Source of the DNA: Streptomyces asiaticus
GTDB taxonomy: Bacteria; Actinomycetota; Actinomycetes; Streptomycetales; Streptomycetaceae
DNA length: 64,000 bases
Direction: 5' to 3'
Assembly: GCF_018138715.1 (NCBI RefSeq)
Contig: NZ_JAGSHX010000006.1
Location: forward strand, 9,486,001 to 9,550,000
The notes below the pieces were generated by a model. That model was given only the letters and a program-made list of their open reading frames with translations. It was not told where the DNA came from and did not search any database. The position numbers and the translations under genes were made by a program. Below are positions 8,807-17,517 of the stretch, piece by piece. Numbering within the stretch: the first letter of the stretch is position 1; each line of letters begins with the position of its first letter.

Positions 8807-8839
8807 CCGCCCTCGGCCCGGTGTCCCGGCCGAGGGCGG
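8807..8839. terminator. Second hairpin, 11-bp perfect arms
   Basis: CCGCCCTCGGC at 8807-8817 pairs perfectly with GCCGAGGGCGG at 8829-8839 around an 11-base loop. Together with the hairpin at 8768 it insulates the sialidase gene from upstream transcription. Confidence 0.55.
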
Positions 8840-8924
8840 TACCGTTCCCGGTCCCGAGCACTTCGCGAAAGCGCGGCCCCCGCCCTCTTGGCCCTGCCCC
8901 GGCCCTCGCGGAAGCCTGCACGAG

Positions 8925-8946
8925 GGATTTACAACGTTGGAAATCC
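8925..8946 (+). promoter_or_regulatory. LacI/GalR-type palindromic operator before the secreted sialidase-like gene
   Basis: A 22-bp palindrome has arms GGATTT and AAATCC around the core CAACGTTG. All pairs match except one symmetric position. A CAACGTTG core is characteristic of LacI-family operators, with the central CG typical. It lies 70 bp before the start at 9016 and stands out as AT-rich. Confidence 0.55.
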
Positions 8947-9015
8947 TCTCTAGCGTTGCGCCACGCAGGGCCCGGGCCCCTCTCCCCCTTCACCACTCCT
9001 CCCGAGGGAGCGTGC

Positions 9016-10188
9016 ATGACCACGCCGTACCGAAGACACCTCCTGCCCACCCTGCTGACCCTCCTGGCCGTCCTGGGCTCGCTCCTGGCGGCCCAGGCAC
9101 CCCCGGCCGCGGCCGCCTCCGGGACCCTGCTGCGCGACGGCACCGGCCTCTACCCCCGCGCCCTGCGCCTCCAGCACAACGGCGCCGCCAACGGCCGCGT
9201 CCTCGCCTCGGTGGTCACCTTCCGCGGCTCGGACGGGCTCGGTGCCATCTACGAGAGCACCGACGACGGCGCCACCTTCCGGCAGGTGGGCGAGGTGGCC
9301 GACCCCGAGGCGTCCGGCGGACAGGGCGAATGCTGCGCCACCCTGTACGAACTGCCGCGGGCCGTCGGCGCCATGCCCGCCGGGACCCTGCTGTGGGCGG
9401 CCTCCATCGGCCAGGACGAACCGGACCGCCGGATGGCCATCCGGGTCTTCCGCAGCAACAATCAGGGCCGCACCTGGTCCTATCTGTCCACCGTGGCCAC
9501 CGCCCCCAACACCAAGGGGCTGTGGGAGCCGGAGTTCTCCATCGACTCCAGCGGACGGCTGGTGGCCCACTACTCGGACGAGACCGACCCCGCGCACAGC
9601 CAGAAGCTGGTCGCCGCCCGCAGCGCGGACGGGATCACCTGGACGGGCCACCATGCCACCATCGCCAGCAAACTCGCCTCCGACCGGCCCGGTATGCCCA
9701 TCGTGCGCAAGCTGCCCGACGGCCAGTACTTCATGGTGTACGAGATCTGCGCCGCCCAGGGGCAGTACTCATGCGTGGTCCACTACCGGACCTCGTGGGA
9801 CGGCTGGAACTGGGGCGACCCCGCTCACCTCGGCTACCGTCCCGAGACCGCCGACGGGAAGTACTTCACCCATACGCCGAACCTCGCCTGGGCCCCTGAG
9901 CCCGGAAATCCCCGGGGCAAGCTGTTCCTCGTCGGCCAGGTCCTGAACAACGCCGACGGCACCACCGCCACCGGCAGCGGTGCCACCGTCTGGACCAACA
10001 GCAACGGCGGCACCGGAGCCTGGCGTTCGATCTCCGCACCCGTGCGGGTGGATTCCAAGGTGGTCGACTGGTGCCCCAACTACAGCTCGGCGCTGCTGCC
10101 CTCGGCGGACGGCAGCCGAGTGCTGGAGATCGCCACGGACTACGTGGGCACCGTGTGCAAACCGTTCTACGCCACCGGGGGGAGCTGA
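9016..10188 (+). CDS. Secreted sialidase/neuraminidase-like beta-propeller protein
   Basis: 390 residues. A signal peptide (LLPTLLTLLAVLGSLLAAQ, then Ala-rich cleavage region) is followed by a six-bladed-propeller pattern with Asp-boxes: STDDGATF, SNNQGRTW and the degenerate SADGITW. The family is the exo-sialidase/BNR-repeat group. It could act on sialic acid or on other plant or fungal polysaccharides. I do not see a clear arginine triad, so enzyme identity is open. ATG 9016 has GAGGGAG just upstream; an upstream in-frame start would put non-coding sequence before the signal peptide. A LacI-type operator precedes it, fitting carbon control. Confidence 0.8.
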   Translation: MTTPYRRHLLPTLLTLLAVLGSLLAAQAPPAAAASGTLLRDGTGLYPRALRLQHNGAANGRVLASVVTFRGSDGLGAIYESTDDGATFRQVGEVADPEASGGQGECCATLYELPRAVGAMPAGTLLWAASIGQDEPDRRMAIRVFRSNNQGRTWSYLSTVATAPNTKGLWEPEFSIDSSGRLVAHYSDETDPAHSQKLVAARSADGITWTGHHATIASKLASDRPGMPIVRKLPDGQYFMVYEICAAQGQYSCVVHYRTSWDGWNWGDPAHLGYRPETADGKYFTHTPNLAWAPEPGNPRGKLFLVGQVLNNADGTTATGSGATVWTNSNGGTGAWRSISAPVRVDSKVVDWCPNYSSALLPSADGSRVLEIATDYVGTVCKPFYATGGS

Positions 10189-10219
10189 CCCGGTGAACAC
10201 CCGCTGACCGGCGTGGTGT

Positions 10220-10843
10220 TCACCCGGCGGCGGATTTCCCGTCCGGCCGTTCGGGGCCGGCGCCCAGCATGGTGCGTACGACCGTCTCCACCAGGGCGCC
10301 GGCCTCGGCGCGCGTCGGTGTGCCGAGCCGTTCGTCCAGCAGCAGAGTGCTCAGCCCGTGGACGAGGGCCCAGATCCCGATCCGCAGCGGCTCGCGCCGC
10401 TCCGGTTCCGCGATGGCCGCGATGCGCTCCGCCACGACGGCGATCGTGGCGTCGGAGGCGGCGATGGTGTCGGGGTGGCTGCTGCACGCCTGCCCGAACA
10501 TCAGGCGGTACACCCCGGGGTGGTCCAGCGCGTAGTCGACCGCCGCGCACGCCATGGCGATGACCTCCGCGTCGGGCGCCTCCCCGGGGGCGACCGCCGC
10601 GAGGTGTTCGCCCAGCTCCGTGAAGCCCCGGGTGGCGAGGGCGGCGAGCAGCGCCTCCTTGTCGCGGTAGTGGCGGTAGGGGGCGTTCGGGGAGACCCCG
10701 GCGTGCCGGGCGACCGCGCGCAGCGACAGCTCGCCCGGGCCCTCGGTGTCGAGGAGCTCCAGAGCGGAGTCCAGCAGGGCCGCTCGCAGATCCCCGTGGT
10801 GGTATCCCGAGCCAGTAGATGTTGACAGTGTCCACACCTCCAT
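10220..10843 (-). CDS. TetR-family transcriptional regulator
   Basis: Up to 207 residues. The N-terminal HTH is YHHGDLRAALLDSALELLD, then LSLRAVARHAGVSPNAPYRHYRDKEALLAALA. The C-terminal domain resembles the TetR_C_33/WHG type (VYRLMFGQA). The ATG at 10843 has GAAGG almost touching it. The GTG two codons later (10837) has six-base spacing from the same GAAGG and may be the true start. It is divergent from the nitrilase-like gene at 10917, with a dyad in the shared region, so control of that gene plus autoregulation is likely. Confidence 0.85.
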   Translation of the reverse strand: MEVWTLSTSTGSGYHHGDLRAALLDSALELLDTEGPGELSLRAVARHAGVSPNAPYRHYRDKEALLAALATRGFTELGEHLAAVAPGEAPDAEVIAMACAAVDYALDHPGVYRLMFGQACSSHPDTIAASDATIAVVAERIAAIAEPERREPLRIGIWALVHGLSTLLLDERLGTPTRAEAGALVETVVRTMLGAGPERPDGKSAAG

Positions 10844-10858
10844 CCTTCAATGTGGACA
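10829..10858. promoter_or_regulatory. Candidate TetR operator between tetR and the Lnt-like gene
   Basis: TGTCCACA at 10829-10836 and TGTGGACA at 10851-10858 form an exact inverted repeat with 14 bp between. The left arm overlaps the first codons of the TetR gene, which suits autorepression. Longer half-sites of the form GTGGACAnnGT extend both arms. Confidence 0.45.
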
Positions 10859-10916
10859 TCGTACACATCGATGCGGGCCGGTCCGTGGGGACGCGGCCCG
10901 CGCACAGGAGTGCCCG

Positions 10917-12467
10917 ATGACCGAACGACTCGCCCCGCCCGCTCAACGCCCCTGGCTGTGCCTGTGGGGCGGCGCCGCGGCGTCCTTGCTGTCCGTCGGC
11001 GGCCGGTTCGACGTGCCCCTGGCCGCATGGGTGGCGCCGCTGCTCCTCCTCCGCTTCCTGCGCCACACCCGCCCGCTCGTGGCCCTGCCCGCGGTGTTCG
11101 CCGTGACGGTGGTGTCGGCCGCGGTGTGGATGGCCGAACTCGCCGTGCCCATCACCTGGCTCACCTTCCTGGGCGATGTGGCCTTCGGAGTGGCCTACGG
11201 TCTGCCGTATGCGGCCGACCGGCTGCTCGGCCCGCGCGCCGGGACTCTCGGCCGGGTGCTGCTGTTCCCCGCCGCGGCCATGTCCGTGGAGTTCCTCCTC
11301 GGCACCTACGGCCCGTTCGGCACCGCGTATGGCATGCGGGCCGCGTCCCAGCACGCGAACACCGCGCTGCTCCAGATCACCGCGCTGACCGGGCCCTACG
11401 TCATCGCCTTCGTCATCGGGGCGGGAGCGACCGTCGGCAACCTGGTCTGGGAGCGCGGGCCGCACCGGCCCGCGCCGCGCTGGGCCGCCGTCTACGCCAC
11501 GGCCGTCGCCCTGATCGTCGCCGGCGGACAGCTCCGCACGATGTCCACGGACACGAGCGGCGACACCGTCAAAGTGGCCGGCGTCAATCCGAGCCAGGCG
11601 GCCATCGACGCCGAGACGGCGGTGCACGGCGCGTCCCGGCTCGCCGTCACCGATCCGCGCCGCGTCGACCGGGCCGATGTGCGCCGGGCCATGCGCCCGC
11701 TCCTGGACGACCTCTTCCGACAGACCGCACGGGCGGCCGCGGCCGGTGCGCGGATCGTCGTCTGGTCGGAGAACGCCGCGCGGGTGGCCGACGAGGACCA
11801 CCGCGCGTACCTGCGGCAGGCGTCGGCGGCAGCCGACGCGCACAACGTCTATCTCCTGGTGGCCGACCTGACCTATCTGCCGGACGCGCCCCACGGCAGG
11901 GACGAGACCCATCTCTTCGGCCCCGACGGCGGGAAGCTGTGGGACTACGAGAAGGCCCGGCCCATCCCCGGGCTCGAGATCTACACACCCGGCGACGGCC
12001 GTGTGCCCGTCGTCGACACCCCCTACGGCCGGCTGGCGAACGTCATCTGCTACGACGCCGACTTCCCGGCGGGCAATCACATCGACGCCGACATCGTCCT
12101 CGTCCCCGGCGGCGACTGGCCCGAGATGGGGCGCACCCACACCGCCATGGCCGGGCTGCGCGCGATCGAGAACGGCTACGCGCTGGTCCGGCAGGACTTC
12201 AACGGCCAGTCCGGCGCCTACGACGCCACCGGACGGCTGTTGTCCACGCAGGACACCACCACCGACGCGGGCGTCTGGTACGCCGACGTTCCCATCCACG
12301 GCTCGCGCACCCCGTACTCCCGCACGGGCGACATCGTCTCCTGGGGCGTGCTCGCCGGCACCGTGGCCGCGGCGGTGGTTCTCGCCAGGCGCACCCGGCG
12401 CCATCCCGCTCCGCCATCCGGGTCCCCCTCCTCCGCGCGGGCGTCCGCCGTTGGCCCGGGCAGGTGA
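10917..12467 (+). CDS. Apolipoprotein N-acyltransferase-like membrane nitrilase-superfamily protein
   Basis: 516 residues. About six membrane segments fill residues 15-210, and a carbon-nitrogen hydrolase domain covers about 220-490. The triad is Glu285 (WSENAAR), Lys346 (YEKARPIP) and Cys378 (VICYDADF), as in Lnt. Lnt adds the third acyl chain to lipoproteins at the membrane. A TetR-controlled copy beside no lipoprotein genes may instead be a specialised or stress-induced paralogue. ATG 10917 has AGGAG upstream. The C-terminal tail has a short hydrophobic stretch (VLAGTVAAAVVLA), then a basic end. Confidence 0.8.
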   Translation: MTERLAPPAQRPWLCLWGGAAASLLSVGGRFDVPLAAWVAPLLLLRFLRHTRPLVALPAVFAVTVVSAAVWMAELAVPITWLTFLGDVAFGVAYGLPYAADRLLGPRAGTLGRVLLFPAAAMSVEFLLGTYGPFGTAYGMRAASQHANTALLQITALTGPYVIAFVIGAGATVGNLVWERGPHRPAPRWAAVYATAVALIVAGGQLRTMSTDTSGDTVKVAGVNPSQAAIDAETAVHGASRLAVTDPRRVDRADVRRAMRPLLDDLFRQTARAAAAGARIVVWSENAARVADEDHRAYLRQASAAADAHNVYLLVADLTYLPDAPHGRDETHLFGPDGGKLWDYEKARPIPGLEIYTPGDGRVPVVDTPYGRLANVICYDADFPAGNHIDADIVLVPGGDWPEMGRTHTAMAGLRAIENGYALVRQDFNGQSGAYDATGRLLSTQDTTTDAGVWYADVPIHGSRTPYSRTGDIVSWGVLAGTVAAAVVLARRTRRHPAPPSGSPSSARASAVGPGR

Positions 12468-12762
12468 CGGACACCGGCCGGGCCATGACCCGAACGCCGT
12501 ACGGCGGTGGCCGGGGGAGTGGACTGAAGGACATGCGCCGCGACGTGACCACACCACCCCGCACGGCCGGTGCACCGCACCCCGGGCCGCGTCGCTGACC
12601 TGCGCCGACGGCCCCGGTGGTGGCGCGGTGGCGAACCATCGCGCGGACGGAAGGCGAGCGGTCGGAGCCACTTTCCGAGCCACCGGACGCCCGCCATCCG
12701 GCCGACGGCACGGGCCGTGTGGGTGCTCGACCTGCCCCGTCCCGGATGACAGCGTGGCCGGC
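12468..12762. other. 295-bp gap before the spermidine-synthase-like gene
   Basis: I see no convincing gene or hairpin here. The region is open in the downstream gene's frame, but family similarity begins only at about 12763. Confidence 0.4.
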
Positions 12763-14808
12763 ATGGAGCACAGCCCAGGACCGCAAAACGTGCGCGCGAG
12801 GCTGCTGCTGGCCAGCGCCACCATGCTCTTCGTCGAGCTGGCGCTGATCCGGTGGACCGGCGCCAATATCGTCCATCTGAGCTATTTCTCGAACTTCATC
12901 CTCTTGGGCTCGTTCCTCGGGATCGGCCTGGGATTCCTGCTGCCCGCCGACCGTGGGCGGTGGCTGACCCGCTGGACGCCCGTCCCGCTCGCCGTTCTCG
13001 TGGTCCTGGTGCGCGAGTTCCCCGTGCAGGTGCGGCAGACCAGCGGCGAGGTCATCTACTTCACCGCCGTGAAGACCACCGGTCTGCCCCAGTGGGTGAC
13101 CCTGCCGGTGCTCTTCGGGCTGACCGCGCTGATCATGATGGCCATCGGCAAGATGACGGCCGATCAGTTCCGTCGGCTGCCCTCGCTGGAGGCGTACCGC
13201 TTCGACCTCCTGGGCTCGCTCACCGGCTCGGTGTCGTTCGCGCTGCTGTCCTGGCTGCGCGCGCCGTCGGTGGTGTGGGGGGTGATCGCCGCGGCGGCGC
13301 TGCTGACCCTCGGCGGCCGCCGCAACACCATCAGATATTCGGTGCCGCTCGCGCTGATGGTGGCCCTCCTGGCGCTGGAGACGGCGGCCGGCGGTATCTC
13401 CTGGTCCCCGTACTACAAGATCGAGGTCACCAGGCCGACCTCGGGCAGCCGGGACTACAAGATCTCCGCCAATGGCGTACCGCACCAGTCCATCGCCCCG
13501 CTGAAGGTGCTCAGACGCCCCGACTCCCCGTACCAGCAGCCCTACCGCGAGACCCCGCGCAACTCCCACCGCCGGGTGCTCGTCATCGGGGCGGGCAACG
13601 GCAACGACGTGGCGATGGCGCTCGCCCACGGCGCCCGGCGGGTGGACGCGGTGGAGATCGACCCCCGGTTGCAGGAGATCGGCGCGTCACTCCACCCGGC
13701 CCGGCCCTACGAAAACCCCCGGGTACACGTGCACATCAACGACGGCCGGGCCTTCCTCGAGCGCACCAACACCCGCTACGACCTGGTCGTCCTCGCCCTG
13801 CCGGACTCCCTGACCCTGGTGTCGGGCGCGAGCAACCTGCGCCTGGAGAGCTATCTGTTCACCCGGCAGGCGTTCGAGGCGGCACACCGCCACCTCGCCC
13901 CCGGCGGCGCGTTCGCCATGTACAACTACTACCGGCAGAACTGGCTCATCGACCGGTTCGGCTCCACGCTCACCTCCGTCTTCGGACACGCCCCCTGCAT
14001 CACCCACTACGGAGGCAAGAAGGCGGCCGTCCTGGTGGCCGGTGTGACCTCCAGCGACCAGACCTGCACCGCCTCCGCGTGGCGCCCCTCCGGCCCGGTG
14101 CCCCCGGCCGCCGGCGACGACCATCCCTTCCCGTATCTGCTGCACCGCACCATCCCCACCCTCTACATCGGGGTGCTGGGGGCGATCCTGCTGGTGACGC
14201 TGGTGTCGGTGCGGCTGACCGGGGTCCGGCTGAGGCGCACCGCCCGTTACGGGGACATGTTCCTGCTCGGCGCGGCGTTCATGCTGCTGGAGACCAAGAA
14301 CGTGATCGGGTTCGCCCTCTACTTCGGCACCACCTGGCTGGTCAACGCGATGGTCTTCGCGGGGGTGCTGCTCGCCGTGCTGTGCGCGGTGGAGGTCAGG
14401 CGCAGGCTGCGCCAGGTCAATCAGCTGGTGCTGCAACTGATGCTGTTCGCCAGCCTCGCCATCGCCTGGCTGATCCCGTCCCATGTGGTGCTGGGGCTGC
14501 CCTTCGTCCCCCGGCTGGCCGCCGCGATCGCGCTGGCCTTCGCCCCCATCTTCTGCGCCAACCTCATCTTCTCCGACCGGCTGGCGGCGGCCGCCGACCC
14601 CACGTCGGCGTTCGGTGCCAATCTGCTGGGCTCCCTGTTCGGCGGCACCCTGGAGTATCTGGCCCTGCTCACGGGCTATCAGGCGCTGCTGCTGGTGGTG
14701 GCGGTGCTGTACGCGGGCGCCTGTGTGGCCATGCGCTTCACCCGCCGCGGCCCCGGCGACGTCGCCACCCAGGAACCCCTCACCGTGCAGACGGCGCCCC
14801 GCCCCTGA
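12763..14808 (+). CDS. Membrane-embedded spermidine-synthase-like SAM-binding protein
   Basis: 681 residues. About seven hydrophobic helices (residues 12-220) come first, then a soluble Rossmann domain with motif I VLVIGAGNGNDVAMAL (about 270-285) and the acidic VDAVEIDPRL. About seven more helices (465-660) follow. Polyamine-synthase-fold domains inside a double membrane region occur in many actinobacterial and proteobacterial proteins of unknown substrate. The gatekeeper DxxD pair of true spermidine synthases is replaced here by VVLALPDSLTLVSG, so aminopropyl transfer is doubtful. ATG 12763 has no clear ribosome site. Confidence 0.7.
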   Translation: MEHSPGPQNVRARLLLASATMLFVELALIRWTGANIVHLSYFSNFILLGSFLGIGLGFLLPADRGRWLTRWTPVPLAVLVVLVREFPVQVRQTSGEVIYFTAVKTTGLPQWVTLPVLFGLTALIMMAIGKMTADQFRRLPSLEAYRFDLLGSLTGSVSFALLSWLRAPSVVWGVIAAAALLTLGGRRNTIRYSVPLALMVALLALETAAGGISWSPYYKIEVTRPTSGSRDYKISANGVPHQSIAPLKVLRRPDSPYQQPYRETPRNSHRRVLVIGAGNGNDVAMALAHGARRVDAVEIDPRLQEIGASLHPARPYENPRVHVHINDGRAFLERTNTRYDLVVLALPDSLTLVSGASNLRLESYLFTRQAFEAAHRHLAPGGAFAMYNYYRQNWLIDRFGSTLTSVFGHAPCITHYGGKKAAVLVAGVTSSDQTCTASAWRPSGPVPPAAGDDHPFPYLLHRTIPTLYIGVLGAILLVTLVSVRLTGVRLRRTARYGDMFLLGAAFMLLETKNVIGFALYFGTTWLVNAMVFAGVLLAVLCAVEVRRRLRQVNQLVLQLMLFASLAIAWLIPSHVVLGLPFVPRLAAAIALAFAPIFCANLIFSDRLAAAADPTSAFGANLLGSLFGGTLEYLALLTGYQALLLVVAVLYAGACVAMRFTRRGPGDVATQEPLTVQTAPRP

Positions 14809-14822
14809 GCGTTCCTTCCCCA

Positions 14823-14855
14823 GCCGCCCCCGGCCGCCCTCCGGCCGGGGGCGGC
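14823..14855. terminator. Bidirectional hairpin terminator, 13-bp arms
   Basis: GCCGCCCCCGGCC at 14823-14835 pairs exactly with 14843-14855 around a 7-base loop. It lies between convergent genes ending at 14808 and 14903. Confidence 0.65.
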
Positions 14856-14902
14856 CGCGTGCGTGACGCGGGCCGCCGAACGCCTGGCGCGGGCCGCCGC
14901 GG

Positions 14903-15973
14903 TCACTCGAACATGACGTAGTCCGGACGTGGCCGCAGGGCCAGCACCTCCTCCGGGGTCATCAGCCGGCTCCCCTCGGTGTCCTCCTCGTAGAAGAGCT
15001 TGAAGCCGGTGCGCACGCCCTCGGGCTGGTTCCTGACCAGCTGTCGCCAGGTGTCGCGCTTCATCCCCGGCGAACCTATGCCGTCCGCGCTCTTGATGAG
15101 GACCACACCGGGCTGCGGGCGCAAGGCGGACTGGTCGCTGACGACGGACACGGCCACCTGGTGGAAGACGAGCGGCTTCTGCGGCAGGTCGTGTTCGTCG
15201 ACGATCCCGGAGAGATAGCGGGCCACATCGGTGAGCTCCTTGCCGCTGGTGTGGCCGTAGGTGTTCCCCGGCACCTCGCCGGGACCCATCTCCCACTCCG
15301 GGTCCAGGGCTATGCCGACATCGGGGTGGACCAGCCATTCGCGCAGCGCCTTGACCTCGCCGAGGACCGAGGCCCGGCCCGGCTGGATGTTCAGCAGCAG
15401 CAGGGCACGGTGGCGCTTGGCCGCGTCGTGGAAGCGGCGGATCGTGTCGGAGGAGGTGCGCGAGCGGTAGGCGCCGTCGGGGCCCGCGCTGCTGTTGGCG
15501 ACGGTCGCGAGGAGTTCGAGCACCGGCTGCGGTTCACGGTCCGCGGCATAGGCGCGGGCGGTCTTCTCGATCTGGCGCACCTGGTCCTCGAGGTCCCCGA
15601 CACCGAGCCGGCCGAGCGCCGCGGCCCCGGGCAGCCCGCAGTAGCCCACCAGCCGGTAGCGGGACAGCTCCCGGCCGCCCCTGGGCAGCTCGGGCCGCGG
15701 TTTCGGGGTCGGGGAGGGGGAGTGCTTGGACGGGGTGGCGGACGGCGAGCGCTCCGCCTTCGTGGACCCCTGCGGGCCCGCTCCGGAGGAGCCGGCCGAC
15801 TCCTCGCCGCAGCCGGCGAGCAGGCCGAGCCCGGCCGCCGCGGCCACCGAGAGCATGCCGCGCCGGGTCGGTGGCGGGGTCCCCGAACCTCCGCCGCCGT
15901 CGCCCTGCCGTAGGGCGTCCTGCCCGGCCGATGCCCCGTCGGTCGTCGGCTTTCCCGATGTGCTGTGAGCCAC
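14903..15973 (-). CDS. Putative lipoprotein of unknown function
   Basis: 356 residues from GTG 15973 with GGAGGGAAC just before it. A hydrophilic leader of about 38 residues precedes TRRGMLSVAAAAGLGLLAGC, a twin-arginine-like signal ending in a lipobox (LAGC). A Ser/Pro/Thr-rich linker follows, then a globular domain from about residue 100. Lines such as ALLLLNIQPGRA, VGIALDPEWEM and KPLVFHQVAVSVV look like successive beta-alpha units of a TIM barrel. I cannot name the family. It is likely anchored on the outer face of the membrane. It converges on the spermidine-synthase-like gene. Confidence 0.7.
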   Translation of the reverse strand: MAHSTSGKPTTDGASAGQDALRQGDGGGGSGTPPPTRRGMLSVAAAAGLGLLAGCGEESAGSSGAGPQGSTKAERSPSATPSKHSPSPTPKPRPELPRGGRELSRYRLVGYCGLPGAAALGRLGVGDLEDQVRQIEKTARAYAADREPQPVLELLATVANSSAGPDGAYRSRTSSDTIRRFHDAAKRHRALLLLNIQPGRASVLGEVKALREWLVHPDVGIALDPEWEMGPGEVPGNTYGHTSGKELTDVARYLSGIVDEHDLPQKPLVFHQVAVSVVSDQSALRPQPGVVLIKSADGIGSPGMKRDTWRQLVRNQPEGVRTGFKLFYEEDTEGSRLMTPEEVLALRPRPDYVMFE

Positions 15974-16185
15974 GTTCCCTCCGTCCGCGGTGCCGGGTCG
16001 GTGGACCGGGCACCGGTCTGTTGTGCGGGCCGATGGGTTGTCCGTGCCAGGCAGCCTGTCCGGTATGACGAAGGCGAAACGGAATAGTGTCCACCGGGCG
16101 GAGGGCATGCGTCGCTTTCAGCCCGGGCAGACGCACAGTGGCTGGGTACGGGACGTTCGAACAAGGCCGGAGGCCGCCGACCGGC

Positions 16186-16201
16186 TCCAACGCGTGTTGG
16201 A
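16186..16201. repeat. Short inverted repeat downstream of the hydroxyacid dehydrogenase gene
   Basis: TCCAAC and GTTGGA flank GCGT. It lies 32 bp beyond the stop at 16233 on the minus strand, so it could be a weak terminator, or an operator for the lipoprotein gene side. Confidence 0.3.
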
Positions 16202-16232
16202 ACACGTCTCCTTGGCGCTCCTCGGGGCCGAG

Positions 16233-17210
16233 TCAGCCGACCGGTTTCGGCGGGCTCAGACGGCGGATCGGCGCGCCCTGAAGATAGGCGCTGATGTCCT
16301 CCACCACATCGCCGAAGAACCGCTCGTAGTTGCCCCGGGTGACATAGCCCAGATGCGGGGTGGCCAGCAGATTGGGCAGCGTACGGAACGGATCGCCCGG
16401 CGGCAGCGGCTCCCGTTCGAACACATCGACCCCCGCGCCCGCGATCCAGCCGTCCCGCAGCGCCTGCGCGAGCGCCGCCTGGTCCACGATCGCGGCGCGG
16501 GAGGTGTTCACCAGGAGCGCCGTGGGACGCATCCGCCTCAGCTCCGGCGCGCCCAGCAGCCCCCGGGTGCGGTCGCTGAGCACCAGATGCACCGAGACGA
16601 TGTCGCTGCTCTCCAGCAGCTCCTCCTTCGAGTCCGCCGCCCGGACCCCCTCCGCCTCCGCGCGCTCGGCCGTCAGGTTCTCGCTCCAGGCGGCCACCTC
16701 CATGCCGAAGGCCCGGCCGACCCGCGCCACCTGGGCGCCGATCCTGCCGAGACCCAGCAACCCCAGACGGCGGCCGTGCAGATCGGTGCCGACGGTGCTC
16801 TGCCACGGTCCGCCGTCCCGCAGCGCCGTGCTCTCCGGCACCACATGGCGGGCGAGCCCCAGGATCAGCGCCCAGGTGAGCTCGGCGGGCGGTTGCGAGC
16901 TGCTGCCCGTGCCGCACACGGTGACGCCGTGGCGGGCGGCGGCCTCCAGATCCACCGACGCATTGCGCATCCCCGTGGTGACCAGCAGCTTCAGCCGTGG
17001 CAGCCGCGTGAACAGCGACGCGGGGAAGGGGGTGCGCTCCCGCATGATGACCACGATCTCGCAGTCCCCGATCGCCTCGGCCACCGCGTCCTCACCGCTG
17101 ATGTGCTCATGGACCGGCACCACGTCCACCGCGTCGAGCACCCCCGACCAGTCGGCCGCCGACAGCGCCACGTCCTGATAGTCGTCGAGCACGGCGCAGC
17201 GCAACTTCAT
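16233..17210 (-). CDS. D-2-hydroxyacid dehydrogenase family protein (NAD-dependent)
   Basis: 325 residues. The NAD loop is GLLGLGRIGAQVARVGRAFGMEV. Catalytic residues are Arg (VNTSRAAIVD), Glu (VDVFEREPL) and His (ATPHLGYVT), in the usual order of the SerA/formate dehydrogenase fold. RNASVDLEAA and the substrate-side loop TTGMRNAS are typical of the actinobacterial 2-hydroxyacid/phosphoglycerate-dehydrogenase-like subgroup with no ACT domain. The substrate is unknown. ATG 17210 follows GAGGT at about 7 bases. It is monocistronic, on the minus strand, after a 307-bp region shared with the histone-like gene. Confidence 0.85.
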   Translation of the reverse strand: MKLRCAVLDDYQDVALSAADWSGVLDAVDVVPVHEHISGEDAVAEAIGDCEIVVIMRERTPFPASLFTRLPRLKLLVTTGMRNASVDLEAAARHGVTVCGTGSSSQPPAELTWALILGLARHVVPESTALRDGGPWQSTVGTDLHGRRLGLLGLGRIGAQVARVGRAFGMEVAAWSENLTAERAEAEGVRAADSKEELLESSDIVSVHLVLSDRTRGLLGAPELRRMRPTALLVNTSRAAIVDQAALAQALRDGWIAGAGVDVFEREPLPPGDPFRTLPNLLATPHLGYVTRGNYERFFGDVVEDISAYLQGAPIRRLSPPKPVG

Positions 17211-17517
17211 GGGACTACCTCGACTACGTCGGTTTCCTCGGACAGGTACGGTGTTTTCTACCACCCATGTGATGGCACCCCGGAAACGGGGGCCTGACAC
17301 GTCGTCACCGCGTTTGCGGCGCCACCCTTCCGGATGACATCGGCCGTGCGGGCATGTTGTCACAGGCGTGTGTTTTCACCGAAAGTTGGCCTCTCATGGG
17401 GTGCTGAGACATGTGTGGTTGTTTTGCGTAGTGGCACACAGGGCACCGCACACCACTGACAGCAGGCATAATCGCTGCTGCGATGGGCGCAGACGCCCAG
17501 AAAGGGGACGAAGTGAA
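17211..17517. other. 307-bp divergent regulatory region
   Basis: No gene is seen. It must carry the promoters for the dehydrogenase (minus) and the histone-like gene (plus). It is less GC-rich than its surroundings. A stem TGGGCG/CGCCCA with loop CAGA (17484-17499) sits directly before the ribosome site at 17501. Confidence 0.5.
17484..17499 (+). promoter_or_regulatory. Small 5'-UTR hairpin before the histone-like gene
   Basis: A 6-bp perfect stem with a 4-base loop ends one base before AAAGGGG. It could modulate ribosome access. This is inference only. Confidence 0.3.

Noticed and set aside
10167..12866. Long minus-strand frame opposite the Lnt-like gene
   Set aside because: Shadow of the real gene and of tetR in another frame. 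No motifs and no plausible start.
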